A stretch of 64,000 nucleotides of DNA, taken from Diplonema papillatum (lineage: Eukaryota; Euglenozoa; Diplonemea; Diplonemida; Diplonemidae). The translations under genes were made by a program, and so were the position numbers. The notes under the pieces were generated by a model. The model was not told the origin of the DNA and made no database searches. It saw only the letters and a list, made by a program, of their open reading frames with translations. This document shows, one piece after another, positions 53,205-62,417 of this stretch (position 1 is its first letter; the number at the start of each line of letters is the position of its first letter). The stretch covers positions 1-64,000 of the forward strand of contig JAPJBO010001131.1 of assembly GCA_030068145.1 (NCBI GenBank), read 5' to 3'.

Positions 53205-54667
53205 TAACGTGCGTGGTCCATGGGTTCTTACAGGATGCAGAGCACCGGGCTTGGAAACCACCCTGAGTGCATTGAGCAGGACGGGTATCGATCCCCTGGT
53301 GGTGGCATTTTTGCTCGCGATCAGCTCCGATGAAGAGATCCGTGAAAAATAGAATCAGGGACCATCCAGTATGTGCGTGGTTCGTGGGTCCTTACAAGAT
53401 GCAGGGCACCGGGTGTGGAAACCGCACCAGGTTTGCAGTGGGAAGGACAGGAATCGATCCCTGGCTGGTGACATTAATTATTGCCTCCTTCATTGGGGTT
53501 CATGGTTGAGACGTCCGGACCTATTCGGATCGTCACTCCTTCGCCGCTGCGGATCAGCACAATAACAACCCAACACGTTGACCTCCATTCAAAAAAGAGC
53601 GCCCGTCGCAAGAGCTCGACTGAAGCGGCGATCCAGTGGGCTGTTATATCTGCTGATGGCCTGCATCAGTCACCAGGTGGCTACCCACCTCTTCGATCGT
53701 ACCGTGTTCGTGCTTCTGGCGTTTGCACTTATTTGGATTAGAAATGCGAAGAATCTGTGGCGATATTCTGCATCAAGCGACAAGCGGCTCCACTCATGCC
53801 AGCTCGCAAGTGCCCGCATGTATCTCTGTTGGCAGGTTCCTCGGTAATGGAGTCATCCTGCTTCCTTGCAGAATCGGGATATGACTTCATTATCGTATTC
53901 AAACATCAGTCATGGTCTTGAATATCAGATGTTGCTGCATCAAGAACACCCTCGTGTGCGGGAGATGCACGGAAGAATATTGGAAGACCTGAGCTGGGAA
54001 AGGGATCAAACCATAGGAGGATGCAGAACGTCGAATGATACAGACATCATACGTCAGCACAAGAGTCGCTTGCCGTCAACAAGTTTCTCAATCCTACGTT
54101 CTCAAACAATACACGTAGAGAAGTGTGGTGTAGTCCAGCTTCCACCTTGATGACTAGCTCGTTCTGGTCATAGCTCTTGGCTAGGGTCTTCAACTGCACG
54201 CAGTTCACGCCTCCGAAGTTTACAGATGTAATCAGTCGCGACATCTTCTCGTGAAGGATGAGGCGCGGAAACTCTTATGAGTGACACGGCACCACCAAGC
54301 TGATGACGGCTAATAACACTGTACGGACCGGCCGTGTTCCATCTTGGAAGGAAAAAAAGGTCTCGCCGAAGCTCTTCTGCTCTTTTGCCCCAAACCCCCT
54401 GACAACCTACTATCGTTGCGAACCAAGTCGGTTGCGCCGAAGGACTTCTCTAAATAGTACCGGCGGGGGGGTTTTCGAGCGAACTTTCGACTCCGGAAAA
54501 GAAAAAGAGCGTGACTCTCTGCCGTTGAAGACCCACCTCAGCCCACACACACACACATGCACCTCAACCACATCAATTCGCCCGAGCTCGGTTCGGGAAG
54601 GCCTGCACATGTCCCTATCATACGTTTTTCGGTTCTGCTAGTGCGCACAAACAAAAGAAAGCGCCAT
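53205..54667. other. Unassigned region with duplicated segments
   Basis: 53210-53290 and 53378-53460 are diverged direct repeats ('gtgcgtggt', 'ggttcttacaggatgcaga', 'gcaccggg', 'ttggaaac'). Repeat E recurs at 53535-53610. The minus frame 54047-54244 (65 codons, starts MSRLITSVNFGGVNCVQL) is protein-like but not recognised. No gene is assigned. Confidence 0.4.
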
Positions 54668-54978
54668 ACTTTTTTTTTTTTTTACATAAGCGCCAGCTTG
54701 AAAGGAAATGCTCGACGATGCTGCCCGACAAAAAAACAGAAGGGATCCCAAGTGCTGTAACTACCGAACCACGCGTTGAACGGACGTGAGGTCATGCGGG
54801 TCTACCCCATACACGATCAAATCACACAAACACAACGGGTCAAAGTCCTGAGTGAGAAAACAACACACGGTGTGGTTTAAGCGAAGAACAAAACAGATTG
54901 TGTTTTGTATTGTATTTTGCCCCTCTACCTCCCTTCCATTCGGAGTCGAAGCAGCTACGTCGAGTATTTCCCATCTGT
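54668..54978 (-). mobile_element. Poly-A retroposon family B, copy
   Basis: Plus-strand T tract of 16 bases at 54669-54684 precedes 'acataagcgccagcttgaaa'; the 5' end ('gaaatactcgacgtagctgc' on the minus strand) is near 54970. Nearly identical to 38445-38760. Confidence 0.78.
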
Positions 54979-56091
54979 AGAAGCTGGTTTGCTCCAACCT
55001 CTACAACCCAACGCCTTCGTAACATTAGCCGCCTTACACGGTAGACCGGTCATGTGCTAGCAAACGTCTGCAGAGGAGATTCCTATTCACTACGTGAACG
55101 AGATCGGGAAACAAAATTGGTCCCTTTTTTGCAGGCACGTGCGTCTTTTGAGCCAGTCGGGGCCTTGGCTAAGTGGAAACCACCTGCATGCGGCTTTAAA
55201 GATTTGTGGCGTCGCAAAGATTTGCGGCCCAAAACTAAATTCAAAACGAACCAGTAAGAGTGCCGCTTAACGGTGTGCATGTTAATCCATGTGGTTCATG
55301 TACTTAAAAGAACTCAATGCAAGCTTACCCCTGTGGTACCTGCATTTCAAGTTCACACTGCTTAACGGCTATCACGTGGGCGGCCCTGAGATTACCCCCT
55401 CAGATGACACCGCTTTATCTTTAGCCATACTTCAACCTTCTTGCTGTCGGTTGCAACACTTAGTGTTAAAGTGTTTAATCATGCCCACATCCCTCATACT
55501 ACCCGCGTCACAGCCTCAATGGTAAACCGGAGACCCTAAAACACCGAACCTCTAAACCACAATAAACGCTAAGAAATGCGGCTCTTTAGCAGACCTACTC
55601 TCGGGCTCTTGCTGCCAACAGCTGACCGATGAAAGTGGCGGTCGGTCTACTGTGTACTTGAACTTCCTTCCCGTTAATTTGGCGTTGGCCAACCTATCGT
55701 TTCCCTTCCATATTTCTACAGGCAAACTCGTAGTTTGGCGTTGGCCACCCTCTCCGTTCGTCTTTTTGCAAGTGTGGGAGCTGTGAACTAACGACGGCAG
55801 TGGCCTGAGCGCGTACAGGTGCAAGCTGCACAACGGGATTGCTGCTTTGCACTCTGAAGGGTGCGGCCCAGTGTCTGGAAGACGGTCTTTGGAAAAAGGT
55901 GTTCGGAGGGTGGGTGCATGTCAGGAATAAGAGAAGAAAAGCCGCCGCAATATGCGGCGAGGTGACGAGGAGGAACCTCTGGACGTTGAGAAGGAGCTGG
56001 AGCTGCTTGATCGCTTGGGAACCGTCATTGATTTTGATGTTGAAGACAAGGCGGAATCTGCAGGAGCCAGCCAAGCCGCATAGGGTATTTT
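54979..56091. other. Unassigned region, LINE tail and family G
   Basis: 55276-55320 is a LINE L 3' tail; 55360-55385 resembles the element tail near 440-475; 55517-55570 is a family G tail. 55795-55860 ('gtacaggtgcaag', 'ggattgctgctttgcactctg') recurs with changes at 56835-56895, pointing to a local duplication. No gene is assigned. Confidence 0.4.
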
Positions 56092-56420
56092 GTGCTTGCA
56101 CAGTTCCTTGCTTTTGTTTTGGTGGGTACCACTTTCAGTCCTGCGTTCGTCCTCCTGACGGCTGTCATGAACGTTCTCTACGTCAGATTAAATCGCAGTG
56201 ACCCCGGAAGGCTGCCCAAGCGAGATGAGACTAGTTCCTTGCGCAGTCATGTCGAGCTATTAGGAATCAGGATCTGCGGCAGAAGTTGTTTTGCCGATAC
56301 TGCAGGGTTATCCGTCCTCCGAGGGCAAAACATTGCACACAAATGTGGCTGTTGTGTGGCGAAGCTCGATCATCACTGCTTCTGGTTGAAGAATCGCGTA
56401 GGATCCGCGAAGGATTCGCG
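56092..56420 (+). pseudogene. DHHC palmitoyltransferase fragment with two frameshifts
   Basis: DHHC enzymes are membrane proteins that attach palmitate to cysteines. Here frame 1 gives a hydrophobic run (FLAFVLVGTTFSPAFVLLTA) and NRSDPGRLPKRDE, matching the DPG motif after a membrane segment (about 56092-56220). A shift then gives LFCRYCRVIRPPRAKHC (56286-56335), the first half of the zinc-binding Cys-rich domain. Near 56337 one extra base returns the reading to frame 1, giving CGCCVAKLDHHCFWLKN (56345-56395) with the catalytic DHHC at 56368-56379. The next residues are RVG where the family has CVG. The downstream membrane segments are not visible. Non-functional. Confidence 0.75.
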
Positions 56421-58237
56421 GTTACATGGACACGCGCGCCATGTAGCGTGCCACCACGCCGCATCTTCCAGACTCTATCTGTCCTTTGTAGGATGCAGCC
56501 GCGCTGCGTTTTCGAGAGGGTCGCAGGACCCAAAAGCAACTTGTTGACATCGACACTATGCGGAAATGCCCGCTTCTGAGTCGCTTGGTTCCTGAGACCG
56601 AACATCCCAAAAGTCTGATGACTTCGATGCTGGGCGGTGCGGTTTAGGATCGATAGCCAGGACATCAGATTCTGAGGCTTCACGTACCATACCGTCTCCC
56701 AGGGGGCGGTGGGGCCCCCCCTAACTATCTACACTATTTTCTAATTTTTACCAGAGGTCTGTAGCCAGCATTAGTTTCCTGTTACAGGTTCGTAGCAAGA
56801 CTACTAGCTAACTAAAAGGTAACGTTGCCAGTGGTTCCGCCTGCGTGCGTACAGGTGCAAGTTTGCGCCACTGGATTGCTGCTTTTCTGCGCTCTGAAAA
56901 ATGGTAAGATTGGCGTTGGCATGGACACGCGCGCGGTGGAGATGCCAGCACGCTGTATTCCGAAAGATACGAGTCTTCGAAAGGTGTGTGTCGCAGGACC
57001 CTATAGCAGCGTGCGTCGACAACTCAAAACCGATCGTAGAACGTGACGAGCCCCCTCTTCGCTTCAACAAAGCCCTATCTTAAGCCGCAAGTGAACGGAG
57101 ACTCTGTTCCAACCAGCCGAACACAACCGTGGCGTTTTCACTTGCGTCGTGAATCCTGGGGCAGCATCGTGATTTGGCGTCGCCCCTGCTGGGTCACGAC
57201 AGGTGAGTGGCGTCACCTCCCCATAAGCGAGCAAGGCGAGACGCGACGGGAGACACCACCCCACCGCCTGATCAACGGGCGGAATCCGTAGCGCGGCTGA
57301 AGATGCTGGGTAGCGGATTATAGAGCGGCTCTGTCCCACAGCTTTAGTGCATTTGATTAAGGGGATTTGCTGTGGGATCGTTGCTGCTCTGGTTTCACCA
57401 AGGTTGGAGAAACAACCCGGTGAAGTCACTTTGGGGGTGGGCAATTTTCCAACGGTTAGCTAGGAGAAACAACCCACTACCTGTGTTGTTCGTACGAAGC
57501 GTCTTTGATGTGGATCGGTCTACCATGATGCAGGCCTCCAATATGTATGCGCCCAAGACGCCGCCGGCCTAGTGCAGATGGAAGAGATCGGCAGGTTTGC
57601 ACGGGACCCTCGAGCATCAGAGGAACCGCAGACTCCGAGAGCGACTAAACGCGCCACAGAGCAGCATCAACGGCAAGACGCTGCACCAACTCCGGAGGTC
57701 CAGCGGAGCAGTGCGCTAGTGAGGCAATCGATTCTACAAAACGGCACAACGGAGATATGTGGTTTAGGAGGGTGCAACGAGAAGGCCACCTCATCAACAC
57801 ATTCTGACAGCGGGCGACACAGCGCACCTTAGATGGTTTCAGCCGGAGGCGGACCAAAGGCCGGTGTTCGGGCATCCACCCGAATGCAGGCCCTGGACGC
57901 CTATGCGAAGGGAACCACGCGGTAATCCGGAGTGTGGCTCTACGCGTGCCAGCTGCCCGGGAGACAAGTGCGCTGAATGGGCAACATGGGCCCTACAAGC
58001 ATAGGAAGAAGGTGAGAACGCAAGCACAGCAGCAACACCCCAATAATCAACGACAATAAAATGAAGCAGTAGGCACACCGCGTTCGTTCCCAACACCCCG
58101 ACCCGACCAAGCAACCGCCAAACCCCAAGAAGTACTAATCTCACGGCAACAGCCCAAACAACTTCCCCTAGCACCCTCGTGTGACAAGAATCCTCCAGTC
58201 CTCGAAACCCCCCGTGGATCTTCCATACCATAAGCAG
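56421..58237. other. Unassigned region
   Basis: 56830-57075 is a partial repeat of 55795-56530 (shared 'atggacacgcgcgc' and 'gtcgcaggaccc'). The plus frame 57372-57572 (66 codons) is protein-like but unassigned. 57040-57340 has overlapping frames on both strands only. Confidence 0.35.
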
Positions 58238-58350
58238 AAGAAAGTTGGACCGGAAAATATGTTGGACCGAAATATGTTGGACCGGACAAAAGTTGGACCG
58301 CGGACGACCAAAACAATTGGACCATTTTGTCCGGTCCAACATATTTCCGC
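58238..58350. mobile_element. Small foldback sequence 'ttggaccggacaaaa'
   Basis: 'cgaaatatgttggaccggac' near 58269 and its inverse 'gtccggtccaacatatttcc' near 58328 form a hairpin with arms of about 24 bp. A related hairpin with 'ttttgtccggtccaactta' lies at 58850-58925. Two dispersed hairpins with the same arms suggest a MITE-like element. Confidence 0.55.
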
Positions 58351-59439
58351 CCAGGCACGTATCCACTTAGGCGGGGTTGGGTCGATGGGCATGAGGTAGA
58401 AAGTCCCTTGACAAATGGGTAGTCAGGCGCGAGAGATGCGTTGGGTTTCTTCTTGAGCGTACCAAGATCGTCGTTTATTGGCGGCTCATACTTTTTCCTT
58501 CACTGTCAGCCAACCTCGAGCCACTTCGTTTGCACTCTGCATTTTTGCGTTTGCACTCGTTGGACGCACCTTGGTCCACCCTCGGCACTGACCAACCGCA
58601 ACCGGTCGCGATCAAACATCCTTCCACGCAAGGAAGATCTTGTGATTCCACCACAGGGCCATGGCGACCAATGGCTGGACCATGGCCAGGGTGCTTCGTT
58701 GCGAGTTGCTGGAGGGAACTCAGCGGGTTACGCAGCGCCGCGCAGTGTTCGGGAACTCCTGGCGGCGGACCCATGCGCGACTACGGAGTGGAGCGAGTGC
58801 TGGCCAGCCGCAAAACTGCACCAAGTACACAGAACCCCCCGAAAAAGGTTGGCCGGACAAAAGTTGGACCACCAGAGCCCAAAATAGGTGAGTTGGACCA
58901 TTTTGTCCGGTCCAACTTATTTCCGTTTACGGTATTTGCCTTTCAGAGTTGACCGCACTGTTGCCCACGACTCAGTCCAAAAAAATGGATGCCAAGCCTG
59001 TCCGGCATAAGACGCACGCAGGCAGAGATATTCGTAACCTCCTGGGCCAAACGCAAGATACCAGAGCGTCTTTTGCCGTGCAACTCTATTTCTGGTACCA
59101 GGACGTACCTGTGCACGACTCTGCTCTGAGAGGACAAGGACGCCTCCTCCCTCGCGCTCCGTCTCTTCCGATGTTATTGTCCCGTGTTCCCACCGCATCG
59201 AGCCACAGGGGGGTCGTGTTCGAGTGTTCACGTTTGCCTTGGAGTGGGGGAAACCTGGATTGACGCGGTCTGCCTACGCGCGGGGCTCTCAAGCACTGGG
59301 TTGACACTTTGCTCTGCTCTCCCAGCCCCATTTTGACGAGTTAGGTGAAAAAGAAGCCGGTTCTTCTGAATGTGTGCTTCACTTGCCACAGTTTCTTCTT
59401 GTTTCACCCCAAAACACCTGCCAAAACACCTGAAATCAC
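58351..59439. other. Unassigned region
   Basis: Overlapping frames (58441-58952 plus, 58475-58774 minus, 58917-59331 minus) show no recognised motif; the second hairpin copy at 58850-58925 interrupts them. Confidence 0.35.
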
Positions 59440-59540
59440 TTGTAGATTTTACTAGTGCACTTGTAAATTTTACAAGTGCACTTGTAAAATTTGCTAGTGC
59501 ACTTGTAAACCATTTTCACTTGTAAAACCACTAGGAAATT
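59440..59540. repeat. 'cacttgtaaa' palindromic short repeats
   Basis: Four to five imperfect units of 'agtgcacttgtaaaattt', many forming short palindromes with 'tttacaagtg'. Confidence 0.7.
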
Positions 59541-59619
59541 TACTAGTGAAAGCCTTTACTACTGCACCGTGGGGGCACAAAAAAAAAAAAGGTGTAATTC
59601 CCTTATATCCCAACACTTG

Positions 59620-59695
59620 AAATTTTGTTCCCTTATATCCCAATGGGATTGCCTTGGGCAAGGCAATCCCATTGGGATATAAGGGAACAAAATTT
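59620..59695. repeat. Perfect 36-bp hairpin
   Basis: Left arm 59620-59655 and right arm 59660-59695 are exact reverse complements with a 4-base loop 'gggc'. The outer arm begins 'aaattttgttcccttatatc' and the inner end is 'atgggattgcctt'. One further arm-like segment, 'ttcccttatatcccaacac', lies just upstream at 59598. Confidence 0.93.
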
Positions 59696-59737
59696 GTTGG
59701 TTGGGATGGGAAGGTGTAAAAAACATTTTGGTAAACA

Positions 59738-60012
59738 TGCCGCAACCCCTTAACCCGGGCGGCGGCGCTTTGGCATGAGCCAGGAACCTCAAGGGGAGCA
59801 GCGCGAGAGGCATCATCCACGCTTCAGAGGCCCACACACTAATGCAACAATATGTGGTGACCCCTCCGAACAGCCTCCCTGGCCCTGGCCCGCGCCTGAT
59901 GCCGCAACCCCTTTACCCGGGCGGCGGCGCTTTGGCATGAGCCAGGAACCTCAAGGGGGGCAGCGCGAGAGGCATCATCCACGCTTCAAAGGCCCACACA
60001 CTAATGCAACAA
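59738..60012. repeat. 115-bp direct duplication
   Basis: 59738-59850 and 59898-60012 share 'gccgcaaccccttaacccgg', 'catgagccaggaacctcaag' and 'cacactaatgcaacaa' with only a few changes, separated by ~47 bp. No frame is supported. Confidence 0.85.
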
Positions 60013-60240
60013 ATTTCCAACCTGCTGAAGGAAGCAACTGCAACCGCTGTCTAGTTTTGTCGCAGCCCAGTGGCGACAGCAAAACACAGAACGACGTATA
60101 TCGACATCAAAGCAAACTCTCGCTCTTGACTACTGAGTACTATCAGTTTTTGTTTTCAAACACACCGCAACTTCGGAAAACGGTAGAGGCTCTACCTGCT
60201 GGAGGAAGCAACCACCCCTGGGGCGTCTCTCTCTCCCTCT

Positions 60241-60536
60241 GTTTTTTTACATAAGCGCCAGCTTGAAAGGAAATGCTCGACGATGCTGCCTGACAAAGAA
60301 CAGAAGGGATCCCAAGTACTGTAGCTACCGAACCACGTGTTGAACGGACGTGATCTACCCCCTACACGACAAATCACACAAACACAACAGGTCAAAGTCC
60401 TGAGTGAGAAAACAACACACGGTGGTGTAAGCGAAGAACAAGTCAGACTGTGTTTGCATTGTATTTTGCCCCGCTACCTCTATATTTCCTCCCTTCCACT
60501 CGGAGTCGAAGCAGCTACGTCGAGTATTTCTCACCA
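60241..60536 (-). mobile_element. Poly-A retroposon family B, copy
   Basis: Plus-strand 'gtttttttacataagcgcca' start to 'agcagctacgtcgagtattt' end; same body as 38445-38760 with small deletions. Repeat E follows directly at 60538-60645. Confidence 0.75.
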
Positions 60537-60645
60537 GGTGAGACGTGGAACCCCGCCATCATCACCCCGCACCGCCTCATCGCAGTGTATCGCTGCGGAT
60601 GAGCGGCGCAGCAAGCAACCCAATACTTCGATCCCCCAATTAAAA

Positions 60646-61393
60646 AGAGCGCCGGCACATGCACTCTGGACGCATGCACCCGCCCGACCTCTACTTCGCC
60701 ACATCACGAATTCGGCGAATCACGCGGCGCGGCCATCGAGCATTCTTACACCCACGAAGGACCCGTTTCACCACTTCATGTGGACGCTCTTCACCACTTC
60801 ACTGCTGCATGTGGACTACTACCTACTACCGTGACTCGCCGCTTCGGATGTATTCACGCCAGCTTGCAAGAAGTTCGCGGCAGCATTGAAAAGTGCAAGG
60901 GTGTCGTGTGTGGTACTCATCGGCGATGACTCCCCACTATCGCAACAATATTCCAAATTTCAAAGGAGGAAAATGTGCTGCAGCCCACAACGAAACCCAG
61001 GTAAATCTGGGTTTGGTGGCCAGAATCTTCGGGAGAGGTATGGAAAAGATCAAAAGTGGGCCCATGGCAGACCCCTTTCATGCCAGCCCCGCAGGTGTCC
61101 GTACTTGTGCTCTGTGAGAATCGGGATGTGACGCACACGTCACAGCAACGGAAACCGAATCTAAACACCGGTCACGTCGTTTTTTGAAAGTTGCATGTTT
61201 CTGCAGACTCGACTGTATGCATGCAAGAAGCGGTACACGGAAGACCTGGGGTAGGAATTTAAGGGATGCAGAAATTGGTCGAACTTTGTTCATATGTTTT
61301 AAACCACAAACGCAGGAAGAAAAGCGTGCCATTCCGCACGAAATAGCACACACAGGCTCAGTTTTGCGCGTTATTAAAAATACACACTCAACG
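60646..61393. other. Unassigned flank of the solute-binding gene, with B' piece
   Basis: 60940-61013 is a partial B' ('caaaggaggaaaatgtgctg' ... 'ggtaaatctgggtttggtgg'). No TATA box or gene is recognised before the ATG at 61394. Confidence 0.4.
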
Positions 61394-62275
61394 ATGCGGT
61401 CGCCGATCTTGTGGGTGTCAGTATTCGCGATATGCGTTTTTGAAGGCACTGCAGAGTGTTTGCAGTGCAAGGACTGTTTGGGAAACGACTTGCCGTTCGA
61501 AGGTATCACTGACGGACCAGAAATCTCGGTTTTTACGAGAGTCATCAACTACGTCATGTACAACTGTTCATTCTTGGAATCGGTAAACGAGAGGTATCCC
61601 GGCCTAAGGATTAACGTTGTGGACCGGGCTACGTTGGTGCCTGAACGTGGCAGCTACGATTCAAAGTTCTCCGTGTACAGCGACCTGATGGAACTTGAAG
61701 ACGCCAGACTCGAAATCGTCGACATGGACATCCCGTGGATTGAAGCAATAAGTGACCAGCTGGTGCCCATTCCTGAGACAATTCTCAGCAACACGCGCGA
61801 GAGGTTTCTAACCCGAAGATATGATGGCGAAGTTGTTTCGCTTGTAAGCGAGCCATCAACGTTTTACCTATTCTACCGCAAAGACCTCTTCGAACTGCAT
61901 GACATTCCCTATGATACTACCTCGTGGGATGCATGGACCGACTGCGCGATGAAACTCCAGAAGGCTGAGCAGGAGAGACTGAAGGATCCAAGCTGGCGGG
62001 CGATCCACATTCCGGCGGCAGCTGCAGCCAACACAGTGTACTCAGTCTTTTTGTCATTAATCCTCAGTGGCGAGAATGCGGGCGAGGTCGTAGAAAGTAA
62101 CGGGACAATTTCTATCAACACTCCTCGAGCTGTGAAGGCGTTGAAAATGATCCAGTTTTGGTGTGTTTCTATTTTTCCTTGTATCACACAGTGGATTAGC
62201 TACACAAGTTCCATTCGGTGCTCCCAGATAGAAATTGCCAACCCAGCGTTTCTGGACGTGTGCTTTGGTTGGTAG
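61394..62275 (+). CDS. Extracellular solute-binding protein domain (family 1 type), partial gene
   Basis: The visible product is 293 residues. I start at the ATG at 61394 because residues 1-22 (MRSPILWVSVFAICVFEGTA) form a convincing signal peptide; the frame continues upstream without one. The mature part follows bacterial-type sugar-binding proteins: a first domain with DLMELEDARLEIVDMDIPWIEAI (split here for length: DLMELEDARL, EIVDMDIPWI), then FYLFYRKDLFELHDIPYDTT and SWDAWTDCAMKLQ, which match the usual 'YYRKDLxxKxGxxxPxTWDE' region, then TISINTPRAVKALKMIQFW and NPAFLDVCFGW near the end. In eukaryotic algae such domains are often the receptor part of larger membrane signalling proteins. 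Here the fold is incomplete: the second lobe is missing, and a donor-like 'g|gtaggt' sits at 62275. The gene is either spliced onward or truncated. Ligand unknown. Confidence 0.7.
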   Translation: MRSPILWVSVFAICVFEGTAECLQCKDCLGNDLPFEGITDGPEISVFTRVINYVMYNCSFLESVNERYPGLRINVVDRATLVPERGSYDSKFSVYSDLMELEDARLEIVDMDIPWIEAISDQLVPIPETILSNTRERFLTRRYDGEVVSLVSEPSTFYLFYRKDLFELHDIPYDTTSWDAWTDCAMKLQKAEQERLKDPSWRAIHIPAAAAANTVYSVFLSLILSGENAGEVVESNGTISINTPRAVKALKMIQFWCVSIFPCITQWISYTSSIRCSQIEIANPAFLDVCFGW

Positions 62276-62417
62276 GTTCTTTAAATGCTTTACGTTTCAC
62301 CCACCCCAACCACTACCCTGGATCATGGTGTATGCTTGGAAAGTCACCTCAGTGCGGCCATTTTCGGGTCGTTGATTCCCCCATAAATCAGCAGAATCAT
62401 CTCTCCTGCCATTCTAG

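Noticed and set aside
62161-62191. 31-bp GT...AG intron in the solute-binding gene
   Set aside because: Removing it leads to a stop soon after, whereas the unspliced frame continues to NPAFLDVCFGW, which fits the family better.
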